A stretch of 64,000 nt of DNA from Silurus meridionalis (lineage: Eukaryota; Chordata; Actinopteri; Siluriformes; Siluridae), in contig NC_060898.1 of assembly GCF_014805685.1 (NCBI RefSeq), forward strand, positions 10,168,501 to 10,232,500, in the 5' to 3' direction. This document shows, one piece after another, positions 11,725 through 23,254 of this stretch (position 1 is the first letter of the stretch; each line of letters opens with the position of its first letter). The position numbers were made by a program, and so were the translations under genes. The notes under the pieces are model-generated. The model saw only the letters and a program-made list of their open reading frames with translations. It did not search any database and was not told where the DNA came from.

Positions 11725-12305
11725 CCGTATTTTTTTTTAAACGCACGACGATGCCAAAAGATAAACTCCAGAGAGAAATACAGTAGTTGTAAAAGGAAGG
11801 AGGAAGACAGTGAACAATTACTTACTTGGTCAGCTACTGTTTAGATACAAGCCGTTGTAGCGTGTTGAGGCCGGGTGAAGGGAGAGCTCACTAAATCTCC
11901 AAGTTGCAAATGAAATCATATAAGCACAGACAGGTTTCCAAAACTCATGCTTTTTTATTTTTCTTGGCAACAGCGTTATGGGTTAGTCAAAGAAACTTAA
12001 TGAAAATAATGAGCACATAATCCTCAGTCTCACACGCACACATGCGCAGTAATACCGGAAGAATTCAGTGATGTGCTGTTCCCAAAATGCCGCTCTGCTC
12101 TTAAAGAAGCCACAACATATTTCACCCGTTACACCGTGTAACAGACACTCTCTTTCGGTAAAGCCTGTGTAAAGTTCATTTGTTTCAATGTAGACACCTG
12201 TAGCTTATACACAGGTGCGGCTTATTTATGTTAAAAATACAAATATTTGTAAAATTCAGTGGATGCGGATTATATAACAGTGCACTTTTAGTCCGGAAAT
12301 TACGG
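11725..12305 (+). mobile_element. Non-autonomous pogo/Tigger-like DNA element
   Basis: Bounded by TA duplications (11723-11724 and 12306-12307). It starts CCGTATTTTT and ends GTCCGGAAATTACGG, the ends of the family. The interior contains GATGCCAAAAGATAAACTCC, homologous to the DDE-domain remnant of the copy at 17796-18413, but its left part is shortened. A segment of about 280 bases (11854-12137) is absent from the other copy and may be a further insertion. It sits within the L2 LINE tail. Confidence 0.72.
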
Positions 12306-12307
12306 TA

Positions 12308-12460
12308 AATTCGCACTGTCCAAGTTTGCTTTTTAAAAAATCAAGAGTTATAGTCTGACTTATATTAAGTTTGTAATCTTGCATACCAGTGTAGATTTAT
12401 TAATTGCTAGAGACTCAAAGCAATTTTGTACATCGCTCTGGAAAAGGGCATTGACTATTT
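12308..12460 (+). mobile_element. L2/CR1-type LINE 3' tail
   Basis: Sequence such as GCATACCAGTGTAGATTTAT and GTACATCGCTCTGGAAAAGG matches the 3' end of the 23-24 kb L2 copy. This shows that the LINE continues after the two insertions. Confidence 0.75.
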
Positions 12461-12484
12461 TAAAATATATCCAAGTTTCATTTC

Positions 12485-12580
12485 TATAGTATTGTCCTTT
12501 GAGGAGATATACTAAAATTGTTGCTGAAATGTAATGGGGTGCTCACTTTTGTGAGATACTGTATATATTTAGAGACAGTT
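12485..12580 (+). mobile_element. Solitary Tc1 3' end
   Basis: Contains GCTGAAATGTAATGGGGTGC then TCACTTTTGTGAGATACTGT, matching the end of the Tc1 relic at 35145-36015. No transposase sequence is attached. Confidence 0.6.
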
Positions 12581-14610
12581 CTAGAATTCTGTTTTCACAT
12601 TGCTTTTAATTGTATAAGTAGTGTAGATTATTAAGAAAAAAATTTATCTTGACAATATCTCTTTGGTTATATAAGAACAATATCTCTCAGGTTATAATGT
12701 CTCTGTGATTACATGACATCAAGTTCATGTACAAAATGCATTTACAGATATTCTGATGACACTCAGATAGAGAAACTCAGTACAGTTCATGGTCTCCATT
12801 CTGTGCCAGTTTATTGCACAACTGGCAGTCTAATGAGCCAGAATTATTTTTTCCCCCTTTTCATTTAGGCTTTATTCATCTACTCCTATCATGCTCCATT
12901 TTTTTGCTCTTTCTCTATTTGCAAAGTCTCTGAAAAGTGTGAGGGTTTAGTTTCACCTTCCAGCTAGCTGTCTTTGTTGTGTGTTCGTCTCATCCTATTT
13001 CCAAACAGAAATTCCAAAGTTGTAAAATAAATACAGTATTACTTGCTTCTCCCTTCCTCTGATTCTCTTTGCTTTTGTCCATTCTGCTGTGTAATCTAAC
13101 TTGCAAAAGTGAATTTGGCTGATATATTACTTTTTATAGAAAAAAAAGGAATGCGTGCCTTAGCAATCTCTTTTTACTGTTTCACTGTTTCACTCTGTAT
13201 TATGTACAAATCTGATACTGCTCTTTTCCCTGAGACAAAGCAAAAAGGAGCACTTACACCCCCACCACCATCACCAAAGAAAAAGTAATGCAAAATTCAA
13301 CAATGTGCTCAGTGAACGAGAGACAGAGTGCTCGAGTGACCCTCTTTGTGAGCTGACTAGGCTTGTTCTCACAACCAATCATTTTCTTCTGACCGTTATA
13401 TCTTCTGACCCACATATACAATTGGGAGGGCAGGGTCTGTGTGATCATTCCATGGGGGATACGGCTAAACAATCTAATAAACAATCTACCAGCTCACTAG
13501 ACACGGCATCATGAAATGCTGGCAAGTAAATACTGGGAAGTCCAATGACATACTACATTTAGACTGTATGACCAGAGAGACCCATTTTAAAAAGGGTACT
13601 GCTATACCCTATACTCTATTTCTGTTCTGTTTAGTTTTAAATGGTTTATATGGGGTTCTTAACTCTGTGAAGGTTCTAAAACATGCAGGGGTTTAAATAG
13701 ATCCTTTGTTAATTTTTGGTATTCAAAGGATCTTAAAAGTAATAAAAGATTTTAATAATTTTTAAATACACTAAATACAAAATGAAAAGTTTTAGCCAGA
13801 TATTTTTCCTCTGCCATTGCACTTTGCATACTCTTCAGAAAGGTTTGTCCATTATTTTATATCCAGATCATAACACCACAAGTAAGGAATGCTAGGTATA
13901 AAATAATTGCATGCATTTTGGCTTTGTGAGACCCAGCCACTTATCTATGGATGGACTTGAATAGGCCTTGACCCACCCACCTGTCAGTCAGACCCATCCA
14001 GTCAATTGTTTCACTAGGTAGCCCAATTATTAATAAACAAATTTTGTTGCAATAATCACAGTACTTGACCTATAAAAAATAAATCATATTGTTTCTTGAT
14101 TCTTGTTTGCCATATAATGATGAATATAAGCTTTTGTGAGTAATGCCATAGTGCATTTTGCAGTCCCTTGCCGCTTAGCTACAGCAGAGATGCCATTATA
14201 CATACCTTTATCCATATTAGTGATTTCCTTCCACATCATAAGCTATTATTTCTATGAGTCCGTTTTGGGCTTTCTGCGGGAGACTTTGAGCATGAATGAA
14301 ATGTCCCCCACCTGTTCTACACTATGCCCTCTTCCCCTTTACACTGAGCACATTTCACAGAGGGACTCTGAAATTTAGCTAGGTATGAAACTTACATAAA
14401 ACTTACTAAAGTTTGTGTCAAAAAGACAGTGTGGGTGGCCACAGGAGGAAGAGAATTCAGATGTTCAGGAGCCATTATTCTCGAGTAGTAAGGAGCTTCA
14501 CAGCTCTGCTGTTGCCTGAACGTATTTCTCCACTTCTTCTCTCCACTCTTACTTTTCGTAAGTAAAAACACTTCTGATTTGGTGATGGCGTTGTGTTGCA
14601 TCTGTAAGAG

Positions 14611-14662
<52 letters not shown>

Positions 14663-14999
14663 TGAGGCTTTCATACCAATGCTGTTCTTACCGTTATGTT
14701 TTTAACATTGCTTATGACTTATGTTCTGACCAATTGAGATTTATTCAAACAAGTGTAGTTGTGTTGGCCTATTTTGATAATAGATGCACTTTAGTCTAGG
14801 CCCATCTGGGCCCACACACATTGTGATTTCTGGCTTTATTAGTGGTGACTTTTTAATCTGTCACACTATAGTGGATTAGTGATGTGAAATAATTTCTTAT
14901 TTTTATTTAAATTATTTATCTAATTCAGTGAACAACCTACATGTTAGATACCTTGATTCTTTGTGCTGCTCAAGTTACGATTTAGCATGACGGCAAGAT
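12581..14999. other. Non-coding DNA, no gene recognised
   Basis: AT-rich sequence. Short frames here show no domain, codon pattern or splice context I can support. One (TG)n tract lies at 14614-14661. Confidence 0.5.
14614..14661. repeat. (GT)n microsatellite
   Basis: About 24 GT units. Confidence 0.95.
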
Positions 15000-15475
15000 A
15001 AAACAGCCACTTACAATGGTGGAGAGTGCAGTTCAAGTGGCAGCAGGAAAAGTCAAGTCATCCAAGGCATGGAAGCATTTTATATTAAACACAACAAAGG
15101 AGATTGTTATTGCAAATCTGAGCTTGTGTGGCATGAAAGTACCACAGTGATGCACGAGCACATGAAAGGGAAACACACTGGAGGACACCAAACAGAACTT
15201 TTGCTATGCTTTAACAAAGATGGTTTTAATTGCCGGATGTGTGCATCATGGCAGATTTTGGTGCTTGATTTGAGACTTGCTGCATCAGTAAAGCAAATGT
15301 TTAGTGATAAAAAAAATGTTTTTTCATTTTTAGTTAAATTTTTTTTTTTATATCTAAGTAAAGAAAGGACGTTGTGAATGAATATGGGTTGTGTTGAAGG
15401 TTTAATCGCACGTTAATATAATTAGTGCTGTTAAAATGAATTTGCATTAAAGAGTTAACACTTTAAAAAAAAAAA
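15000..15475 (+). mobile_element. hAT transposon relic with BED zinc finger
   Basis: Around 15045-15175 two frames together give an SKAWKHF-like start and then CYCKSELVWHE, TTVMHEHMKGKH. This is the Cys-x2-Cys...His-x-Lys/Arg-x-Lys-His layout of a BED finger as found at the N-terminus of hAT transposases. A frameshift lies between the two parts. Downstream, 15400-15465 carries an ATCGCACGTTAATATAATTA-like stretch that I associate with hAT remnants in fish. Nothing of the catalytic domain follows. An alternative is a ZBED-like host gene relic, but no exon structure supports that. Confidence 0.6.
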
Positions 15476-15482
15476 AAATAAT

Positions 15483-15485
<3 letters not shown>

Positions 15486-15547
<62 letters not shown>
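15486..15547. repeat. (TA)n microsatellite
   Basis: About 31 TA units immediately after an A-rich run. Confidence 0.95.
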
Positions 15548-15551
<4 letters not shown>

Positions 15552-16596
15552 AGTTGTATATTTTCTTTCAATGTTCCAATATGTTACTGTCAAGCTTTTG
15601 TTGTCGTTGTCCTTTATTTTCATGTGTGCTTCATTACTAGTAGTTAGAATTTCTTTTTACCTTGTATTCGAAATTATTGGGGTGATTGCACAAAATGAAT
15701 CCAAGCTATCTCAAAATTGTGCACCCTGATACACACACTGTCCTAATACACAGACCTCAGAATACAAAGGTCCTTGCATATCCCTTTACAGAGCATGTTA
15801 TTATCAGGTTTAGCTGATTTTAACCTGTTAGATACAGAAAACAGGATGGATGGGTCTTTTTAACCACCTAACATGCTTGGAAATGTAGAAGATGAAAAAG
15901 AAAACCTTGTAATATATAGGTCAGTTGTGCAAATTACACATGTAAGCTATTTGACCATCTTGTACATTTCCTGTTATGTCCAGATGAGCCTAGGATCATA
16001 AGAGCTGTGATTTTTATCCATATATATGTCTGCACCCATTTGTGTTTTAGGAACACTTTTCTTAGAACTATTTTCCTTAAAAGCTGGCATAGGACGTTGT
16101 AGCTTATACATTTAATATGTCGTAATTTTACACCACGGGTCTTTGAGGAGCACTGAGCTTTGCCTTTATATGTTCACTAAAAAAAGAGCAAAAAAAAGAA
16201 CAAACTGTGCCAACCAAGCACAACTCCTAAGAAATCCCTCAGATACCTTCTCTGTACTATGGCTTGTATTCCGGAGGCAATACTGTTAATGAATTAGATC
16301 AAGGTGACATCTATACTGAACCTGAGGACAAAAAAAAATGGATAAAGGACATGAGCCTACATTTTCTTTTTTTTTTTTACTAGAATGGGTTGTGAAGAAG
16401 TAAGTAGCATTGTAGGCAAGCAAGACCCTGCAACGTCACTTAATGAATCACTTAATGCAGCCCCTCCATTGTTTAATTGAATTAATTAGGGGCCTAATTG
16501 AGCTGAGTGATGATGGCTTCTGGGGTTGTAGAGTCCTTGATGAGCTGAAGGTAGGGCTCAGGAAGTGTGCAGTAGTGGGGAAGTCCTCTTGGGAAG

Positions 16597-16660
<64 letters not shown>

Positions 16661-17232
16661 GTCCAATGAACTTAGTGCAAGTAGTTTTACCATTTAGCTC
16701 CAGAGGGAAAGATTTTTTGGTGCTACTTTTGGCTCAGATTCACCCTCTATGAAAGAGAAATTGCAACATTGGTATATAAAAATGCTATAAAATGTATACA
16801 ACAAAAGATTATTTAATTGCAATCAAAGGGCAAAATTATTCTGCTGTTCAATAAAATCTGAAATTCTGTCTACTAGAACAATGGTTGTGTTTTAACTAAA
16901 ATCTTTATTAGAAAATACAAAAAAATACTTTTGACAAGTGAAATTTGAAATATTAATTTTGACTAACTTCCATTACAAGTAATTAAAAACAGAAGGTTTT
17001 CTTTTTTTCTAAAGTACATGACCATGTGTAAGTTAATGTTTATTGTAAATGTACAATAATCCATATAATAGGGATATTTAATTTAAAAAGAGGAAAATAT
17101 TCTACCTTATTCAGCGTTGTGATACCTTTAGTACTTCCTTTGTTTAATGTGTTTGAAAGCATACACAAAAAAAGTGGGATAATATCTGGGTTTGTGAATA
17201 AATGTAGATTGCTGACATGTCTACATTTCCAG
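15548..17232. other. Non-coding DNA upstream of the first recognised exon
   Basis: No gene seen apart from a (CA)n tract at 16604-16658. It ends in the splice acceptor of the 17233 exon (TACATTTCCAG), so it is intronic at least at its right end. Confidence 0.6.
16604..16658. repeat. (CA)n microsatellite
   Basis: About 27 CA units. The overlapping frames on both strands are artefacts. Confidence 0.95.
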
Positions 17233-17364
17233 GTCTGACTGCAGCAGCTATGGCAGAGGCAATGAAGCTGCATAAGATGAAGTTCATGGCCATAAACAGC
17301 ATCCATGGAGCAAGCAATCACAATGGCAATGAGTCTGAAAATGAAGAGCTCAACTCCAATGCAG
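17233..17364 (+). CDS. dach2: dach2 exon A: central region starting LTAAAMAEAMKL
   Basis: A 132-base exon between acceptor TTTCCAG and donor CAG/GTCAGA. It is entered with two bases completing a Gly codon and left after the first base of the next Gly codon (phase 1 to 1). It encodes LTAAAMAEAMKLHKMK, then a Ser/Asn/Glu-rich end NESENEELNSNA. Mammalian DACH2 has the near-identical LTAAAMAEAMKLQKMKLMA and an acidic SEPDDLNSNTG-type end. This is the linker just downstream of Dachbox-N. A (CA)n tract begins about 35 bases past the donor. This is the first exon I can identify in the window. Confidence 0.93.
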
Positions 17365-17396
17365 GTCAGAATCTTGAACACAAACAAACACCCCCC

Positions 17397-17398
<2 letters not shown>

Positions 17399-17432
<34 letters not shown>
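17399..17432. repeat. (CA)n microsatellite just after exon A donor
   Basis: About 17 CA units starting 35 bases into the intron. Confidence 0.95.
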
Positions 17433-17434
<2 letters not shown>

Positions 17435-17795
17435 TAGTAGTGTTTTTTGGATGTTGGTAATCCCAACTTTAATCAACTTACCTGATCTGACATTGTGCTG
17501 TAGCTGAACTCAAGTCATGCCTAACTTTGCAGGAAGACCAATGAAAATATCTCCTCAATTTGTACTTTAAGCTGATCAAATTAGGCTAGCCTTCTCAACT
17601 GAGTGACATTAAATGAACATGATTATGCAATCAGTTAATTAACAGACATGGTGCTGTGGTAAATATGAAACATCTTACCATACAAATCGCTGTTTTGAGA
17701 AGGTAATTACTAATGTTACAGTTATAACTAATGCTTAGCTAATGTTAACATTATTTCATACTATATTTGAAGTACAGAACAACAGCAGACTATTA

Positions 17796-18413
17796 CCGTA
17801 ATTTCCGGACTATTAAGCACACCTAAATATAAGCCGCACCCACTGAATTTTACAAAGATTTTTATTTTGAACATAAATACGCCGCACCTGTCTATAAGCC
17901 GCAGTGTCTACACTGAAACTAATTAACTTTACACAGGCTTTAACGAAAGACAGTGTCTGTTACACGGCTTGTATCTAAACAGTAGCCTACCAAGAAAGTC
18001 ATTGTTCACTGTGTTCCTCCTTCCTTTCACAACAATTTGTCTCGGGAGTTTTTCTTTTGGCATCGTCGTGCATTTAAAAATCACCATCGGTGAAGCTTTT
18101 CTCCCGATGCCGTTCAGCTCAGAACACAGGTGAAGTGTGTTTTTCATGCCCGGTTGTTTTCAGCATGACGAATGATTCGCATTTCCTGTTGACAGTCCGA
18201 GTGAGCGGCAGGTCAAACGTCAGAGGAACCTCATCCATATATATGATGTGCTGTGGCCCGATTCAGTTGGAGAGCATCTGATTTAATATAAAGAGTTTCA
18301 TTGGTTCACCGGAAAAAAACCCAGAAAAATCCATAAATTAGCCGCTTCGTTGTTTAAGTTGCGGGGTTCAAAGCGTGGGAAAAAAGTAGCGGCTTATAGT
18401 CCGGAAAATACGG
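17796..18413 (-). mobile_element. Non-autonomous pogo/Tigger-like element with transposase fragment
   Basis: TA duplications (17794-17795, 18414-18415) flank a 618-bp element with inverted ends CCGTAATTTCCGGAC and GTCCGGAAAATACGG. On the minus strand the middle encodes MDEVPLTFDLP followed, across frame breaks, by a VIFKCTTMPKEKLP segment. This matches the first catalytic block of pogo/Tigger/JRK-type DDE transposases (MDE-PLTFD). Only this fragment of the transposase survives, so the element is an internal-deletion derivative. It would be mobilised, if at all, by a full-length relative elsewhere. A related copy is at 11725-12305. Confidence 0.8.
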
Positions 18414-19264
18414 TAGTATATATTAGTAAATATGCTATTATCTGCTGTTGTTGCTGTTCTGCAATTACAAAATATTGCACACGTAGAGTTCACTATAGTA
18501 GACTTAAGCTTGTAACTGTAAAATTTCATTTAGAAGCACATAAATCTCTAACAGAGCAAACAGAAGACAAAAGGATATATCTATGGTGGGAACTGACATT
18601 AATACAACTTGCACATTTCCACTCAAAAGATGGTATGAATGCAGCAGAACACAAGCCATCACTATAACCTTTTCCTTGACAATACTAAAAAACATTCCTT
18701 CTTTAAGAAGTATAAATTAAATCAATGCAAATCTAATTAAATCACATGCTACTTTTTGTCCTAAACAGAGATTATTTCTTTCTTTCTATGTTGAAATGTA
18801 AAATATTTTGTAAATTATTGTCCTCTCTTAGACTCACATAAGCATGCACATTTATTTTTATTCTCTTGTGAGCCAGTTGACGCAATCAGCACAACTGAAT
18901 CAGTTTTATCCTGCAATCCATCACAATTCATCTGAGACTTTTTTTGTCCAATCAGTCAATCATAATTACGTTAGCAGCATTAAGGCTCAAAATGGAATGA
19001 ACAGACCACTGGTGTGTGGAGACACATTAAAGGTTTAAAAATCAGGGGAGATGCTGCACATAAAACAGAATAAAACACACAGACAAAGTTTTGTCATTGT
19101 CTTCTTCTTGCCTTAGTGTTATAAAGATATTTTATTAAGTGAAGACTGTAAGGCAATTGGGTGAGGCTAAATAGAGTGAAGGAAAAAATTTTCAAATGGA
19201 ATTGATTTGTTTTTAGTCTGTTGTTTTATTCTAGTTTGAGATTTTAGGTTTGCGATTTGTGTGT

Positions 19265-19310
19265 TTGCGTGTGTGTGTGTGTGTGTGTGTATGCGTGTGT
19301 GTGTATGTGT
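19265..19310. repeat. (GT)n microsatellite, imperfect
   Basis: Interrupted GT units with GC and AT variants. Confidence 0.9.
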
Positions 19311-19396
19311 AAACCAGAGGGGGATCTAGCTGGAATCTGATTCAGCATCCTTACACCTCTAAATTAAATAAAACACCCATGGCTATCTCTCTTGTG

Positions 19397-19397
<1 letters not shown>

Positions 19398-19460
<63 letters not shown>
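19398..19460. repeat. (TA)n microsatellite
   Basis: About 31 TA units followed by an AT-rich T-tract. Confidence 0.95.
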
Positions 19461-19463
<3 letters not shown>

Positions 19464-20004
19464 TCATGCATAAATTTTTTATTTTTTTATTTTTTTTATT
19501 ATTTTTGTTTGATAACCTTTGATGCAGAATAGACATTTGGACAGAATAACACATGCTCTTGTTTAGTTGCAACAGAGGACTGGGTCTCATTGGGGCGTGA
19601 GTGTAGTAAACAAGTTAGCAGACGGTTAGCAGAGTGACTCCTGTGAAATTGTCTTTAAATATAAATACATCCATGAAAAACAAAAAGAGAGGAGCAAAGA
19701 ATGAGAAAAAATAATTAAAGAACATGGTTTTTGTCCTGTGCACCAGCCAAAATATAGCGGAGCAAAAAAGACTCATTGGTTTAATGGAGAACTGTCAGGG
19801 AGAATCACTGTAACAAATGACATCAGAGAAGAGCTGATATATATTTTTCCGGAACAACTGACAAGTTAAAAGTGAAATACCATGCATTATTAAAACAAGC
19901 TCTAGAATATGTCATCCATGTAACTTGCAGAGTTAGCAAAAACAGGTATGCATGTGTGTGCATGTGTGCATGTATGTCTTTATATATACAGTATATGAAG
20001 TATT

Positions 20005-20781
20005 GTATGCTGAATACCAGCCCCACATTATGATGTTCCCACCTCCAAACTTCAATGTTGGCATGATGTTTTTAGGGTAATGTTCAGTTCCATTTGTTCC
20101 CCAAACAAGGTGTGTATTATGGCATCGAAATAGTTCAATTTGGTCTCTTATCTGACGAGACTATATTCTCTCAGTATTCACATGCTTGTCCAAATATTGT
20201 GCAGCAATACTTAACTTAAAATGAGCTTCAACATGCTTTTTCTTCAGCAGTGGAGTCTTGCGTATGGAGCATGCACACAGGCCATGGCGGTTGAATGCAT
20301 TACATATTGTTTTCTTTCTTACAATTGTACCTGCTGGTGGTCCTTGGCTCTTTGACAACTCTTCTGATATTCTTTTCACCCCTCTGTCAGAAATGTTGTG
20401 AGGAGCACCTGGTCATGGCCGGTTTATGGTGAAATATTCTTTCCACTTTGGGATAATGGCCCCCAACAGTGCTCACTGGAAAATTCAGAAGTTTAGATCA
20501 GTATGTTTTGCAAAAAGGTCTTGAGAGAGCTCTTTTACCCATCATGAGATGTTTCTTGTGGGACACCTTGGTAATGGGACACCTTAATACAGGCCATCAG
20601 TTGGGACAGAACCAGCTGATATTAATTTGCATTGATGGGCAGGATTGCTTTCTAATTTCTGACTGATTTCAGCTGGTGTCTTGGCTTTCCATGCCTTTTA
20701 TCACCTCCCTTTCTTCATGTGTTCAATACTTTTCCCTGTGTTATTTCATATCATTACTCAGAACTTCATTTTTGGACATAT

Positions 20782-20785
<4 letters not shown>
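20005..20785 (-). mobile_element. Degraded Tc1-like transposon
   Basis: The + strand shows the reverse complement of a Tc1 gene. CCACCTCCAAACTTCAATGT corresponds to a TLKFGGG-like catalytic-core strand on the minus strand. An ISEELSKSQGPPAG-like frame lies at 20161-20379. The far end CTTCATGTGTTCAATACTTT resembles the family's terminus. The frame is broken and the third catalytic block is not seen. It ends next to a (GT)n tract. Confidence 0.65.

Positions 20786-20813
<28 letters not shown>
20785..20813. repeat. (GT)n microsatellite
   Basis: About 14 GT units. Confidence 0.95.
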
Positions 20814-20815
<2 letters not shown>

Positions 20816-21185
20816 AGTAGACTGATTAAAACAGAGGTGATGTGGTCATATTTACTAGATCTATTAAGGAGTTGCATTCTGAACTAACTGAAGCTTATGT
20901 ATGCACTTACACGAAGAGCCAGACAGTAAAGCATTACAGTAGTCTAATGTAACAAAGCATGAATTAGTGTTTTCTGCATCCTGTAACAACATCATATTTA
21001 AAATTTTAGCACTATTTCTAAGGTGAAAGAAGGTGATCATGGGTAAAAAGCTCAGATCAGATGATGGATCTTCTGAAGGGCGAGCATTCTGCAGTTTCTC
21101 AGAGAAGATGTGGAGGTGGGCGTGGTCAGCTCTGAATGTTTTTTCTAATTTACATTGACTTAACTACATTTGTCGTGGGGTGTTA

Positions 21186-21232
21186 ACTCTTATACGTCAC
21201 CCTATGCTCCTCCTTCTTCTTCAAATACGTAT
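21186..21232 (-). mobile_element. Tiny fragment of the RTE-like LINE
   Basis: CTCTTATACGTCACCCTATG and the following CTTCTTC..AAATACGTATT match 3893-3935 of the 2-5 kb LINE almost base for base. It is an isolated piece of the endonuclease region. Confidence 0.7.
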
Positions 21233-23254
21233 TATTTATATAATACGTATATTTTAGTGTTTGGTTAACTGAGGTTAAAAAAACTATTTTTTATTTAAGA
21301 CGATTGTTTTTGATTGATTTCTTCAAATAATAATTTAAATGTTTCCTAATGCTTGTGCATGCACCAGTCTTGATTCTCTGCATTTATTGCACCTGTGAAT
21401 TTAAAGGTTCACTGATGCCTTGAAGATGACTGTGGCTTTTTACATATCACAGCAATTGGCCATTATGGGTAATAGTTATTGTATAAAAGTGTCCAGTGTG
21501 AAAGGGCATGTATCCTCCTTTAGTCACAACCTTTGGTCTAGCTGAAGGGAATACATCCTATGTAATGATCCATAGTTCCTGTTGGTAATAAGATTTGGGA
21601 ATTGCTTGTCTGTTTGACCAGATGATAGTGTATTAACAGAGTAGGCCGAGCAGGATGGCGGATGTGTCCACCCGGAGCCCCATGTCCTGCCTCATTTGTC
21701 ATCCACCTGACAATGGAGCTGCCACAAGGGTCCAAAGGGGGGATTAACTTCAAATGAGCCTCAAAATGTCATCTAATGAAAGTCCATAAAGATGCAACAG
21801 ACTTTGCTGCATCTTCGCTGCAATCTAGCCAAATTAGCCACAGCCTGCAGAGAAGACAGTTAACACACAAGTTTCTTCTATCTCCAATGGTAGCCTCTGA
21901 TATGAAAGTTTAAATGTTCAAGTCCTTAGCAGTTGTATATTTACTTATTTAGCTTGTATATGTTTTTGTTTTCTGACACATGATTCTCTTGTTGTGTGGC
22001 ACTCAAACAGAGTTGGCCCCCATCTTCCATGCCATTCAATGACATGTAAATGCACCGCAATATCAAAGAGACATCTTCTCAAGCTCCCTGTGAAGTGAGT
22101 ACTACTTATGATCAAAGGCAAGGCATCATAAATCGTTCAAAGAGAACAGAGTCTTCTGATGACCATTAATGTGCCTCTCTTATAACAGTAAGTGAAAGCC
22201 TGTGCCATCTTATGCACAATAAAGGACTCATTTAAAAAGGCTGCTGAAATGTAAAAATTGTTCATCAGCTGTAATCTAAGTTCATTAAGCTTGAGGTGGA
22301 TGTCTAAATATTATGGGGGTAATTGAGAGATAGTGGTAGTGAAGAAGAAATGGATTTCCAAAGAAGTGGAATACTGTATAAATAATCATACAGTGTGCTT
22401 AGATATATTTTATTTCTGTAATTATAACTATAGGCTGTTAAACATGACATCTGCATATAATTTTATAATGTTTATTTTTCATGTATCTATCGATTGTCAA
22501 AATTTATTAACACATTTTTCTCAAGATGGATAAGAAAAGCCTGTTTTACTTTCCCCATGTGGATTAACACTGAAGAACACTAGAGAAAATCTGCATCTCA
22601 AACCCCGAACATCTGTATGAGTTTGAGGTGAGGTGAGGTAGAGTTATATAAAAACATCCCTACCACACACATTCCTTTAGACCCCCTTTGTAACATGAAG
22701 TGGGAAACAAACAATAATCATATTCCAAAATACCAATTCCTCTTATTATATTTCCCAGTGTATTGATTAAATTATTGACAAAAGATTAAATAATACTGCA
22801 ATGAATAGTTAATCACATATACTTACTAAATGGCTGTTTAAAACAAATAAAATGTCTTGCGTATTTTCCAAAACACCACTGGCAGCATGTTCTGTCACCA
22901 AGAAAAACCAAGCAGTTCCACATAGATCCCTTTTGGTAAATCCATTGCACTGCAGTTTTTCCTGTCAGAGCACCTAGGCTACAACAACCTTCATGTGACT
23001 CCTCATAGCAATTAACACTTCATTAAGAAAGCGCTTCCATCATTTGCACTTTCAATTCATACACTTTTGTGCCAAGTGTCTAGTGTATTGTTTTCACATT
23101 GTTTCAGAGGAGAATTAATGATTGATGATTTTAATATTTTCATTCTCTTTCCTAATAATGTTTATTATGTTTAAATGCATATAAATGCATTTCTTTACCC
23201 CCATTACCAGAAACTCTTTCCTGCACCTACAGAAATGTATTTTTATGTGTACAG
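21233..23254. other. Intronic AT-rich DNA
   Basis: No element recognised. A GC-richer patch near 21640-21740 has short open frames on the minus strand, but no domain or splice-site support. Confidence 0.45.

Noticed and set aside
15060..15377. Frame of 102 codons as a host zinc-finger gene
   Set aside because: Frameshift within the BED finger and hAT-like surroundings favour a transposon relic.
1..17232. Search for the upstream dachshund exons (Dachbox-N and the following linker)
   Set aside because: No convincing block found; they are probably upstream of the window, although a small exon could have been missed.
21538..21753. Minus-strand 71-codon frame in a GC-richer patch
   Set aside because: No recognised domain, no splice support and no start context.
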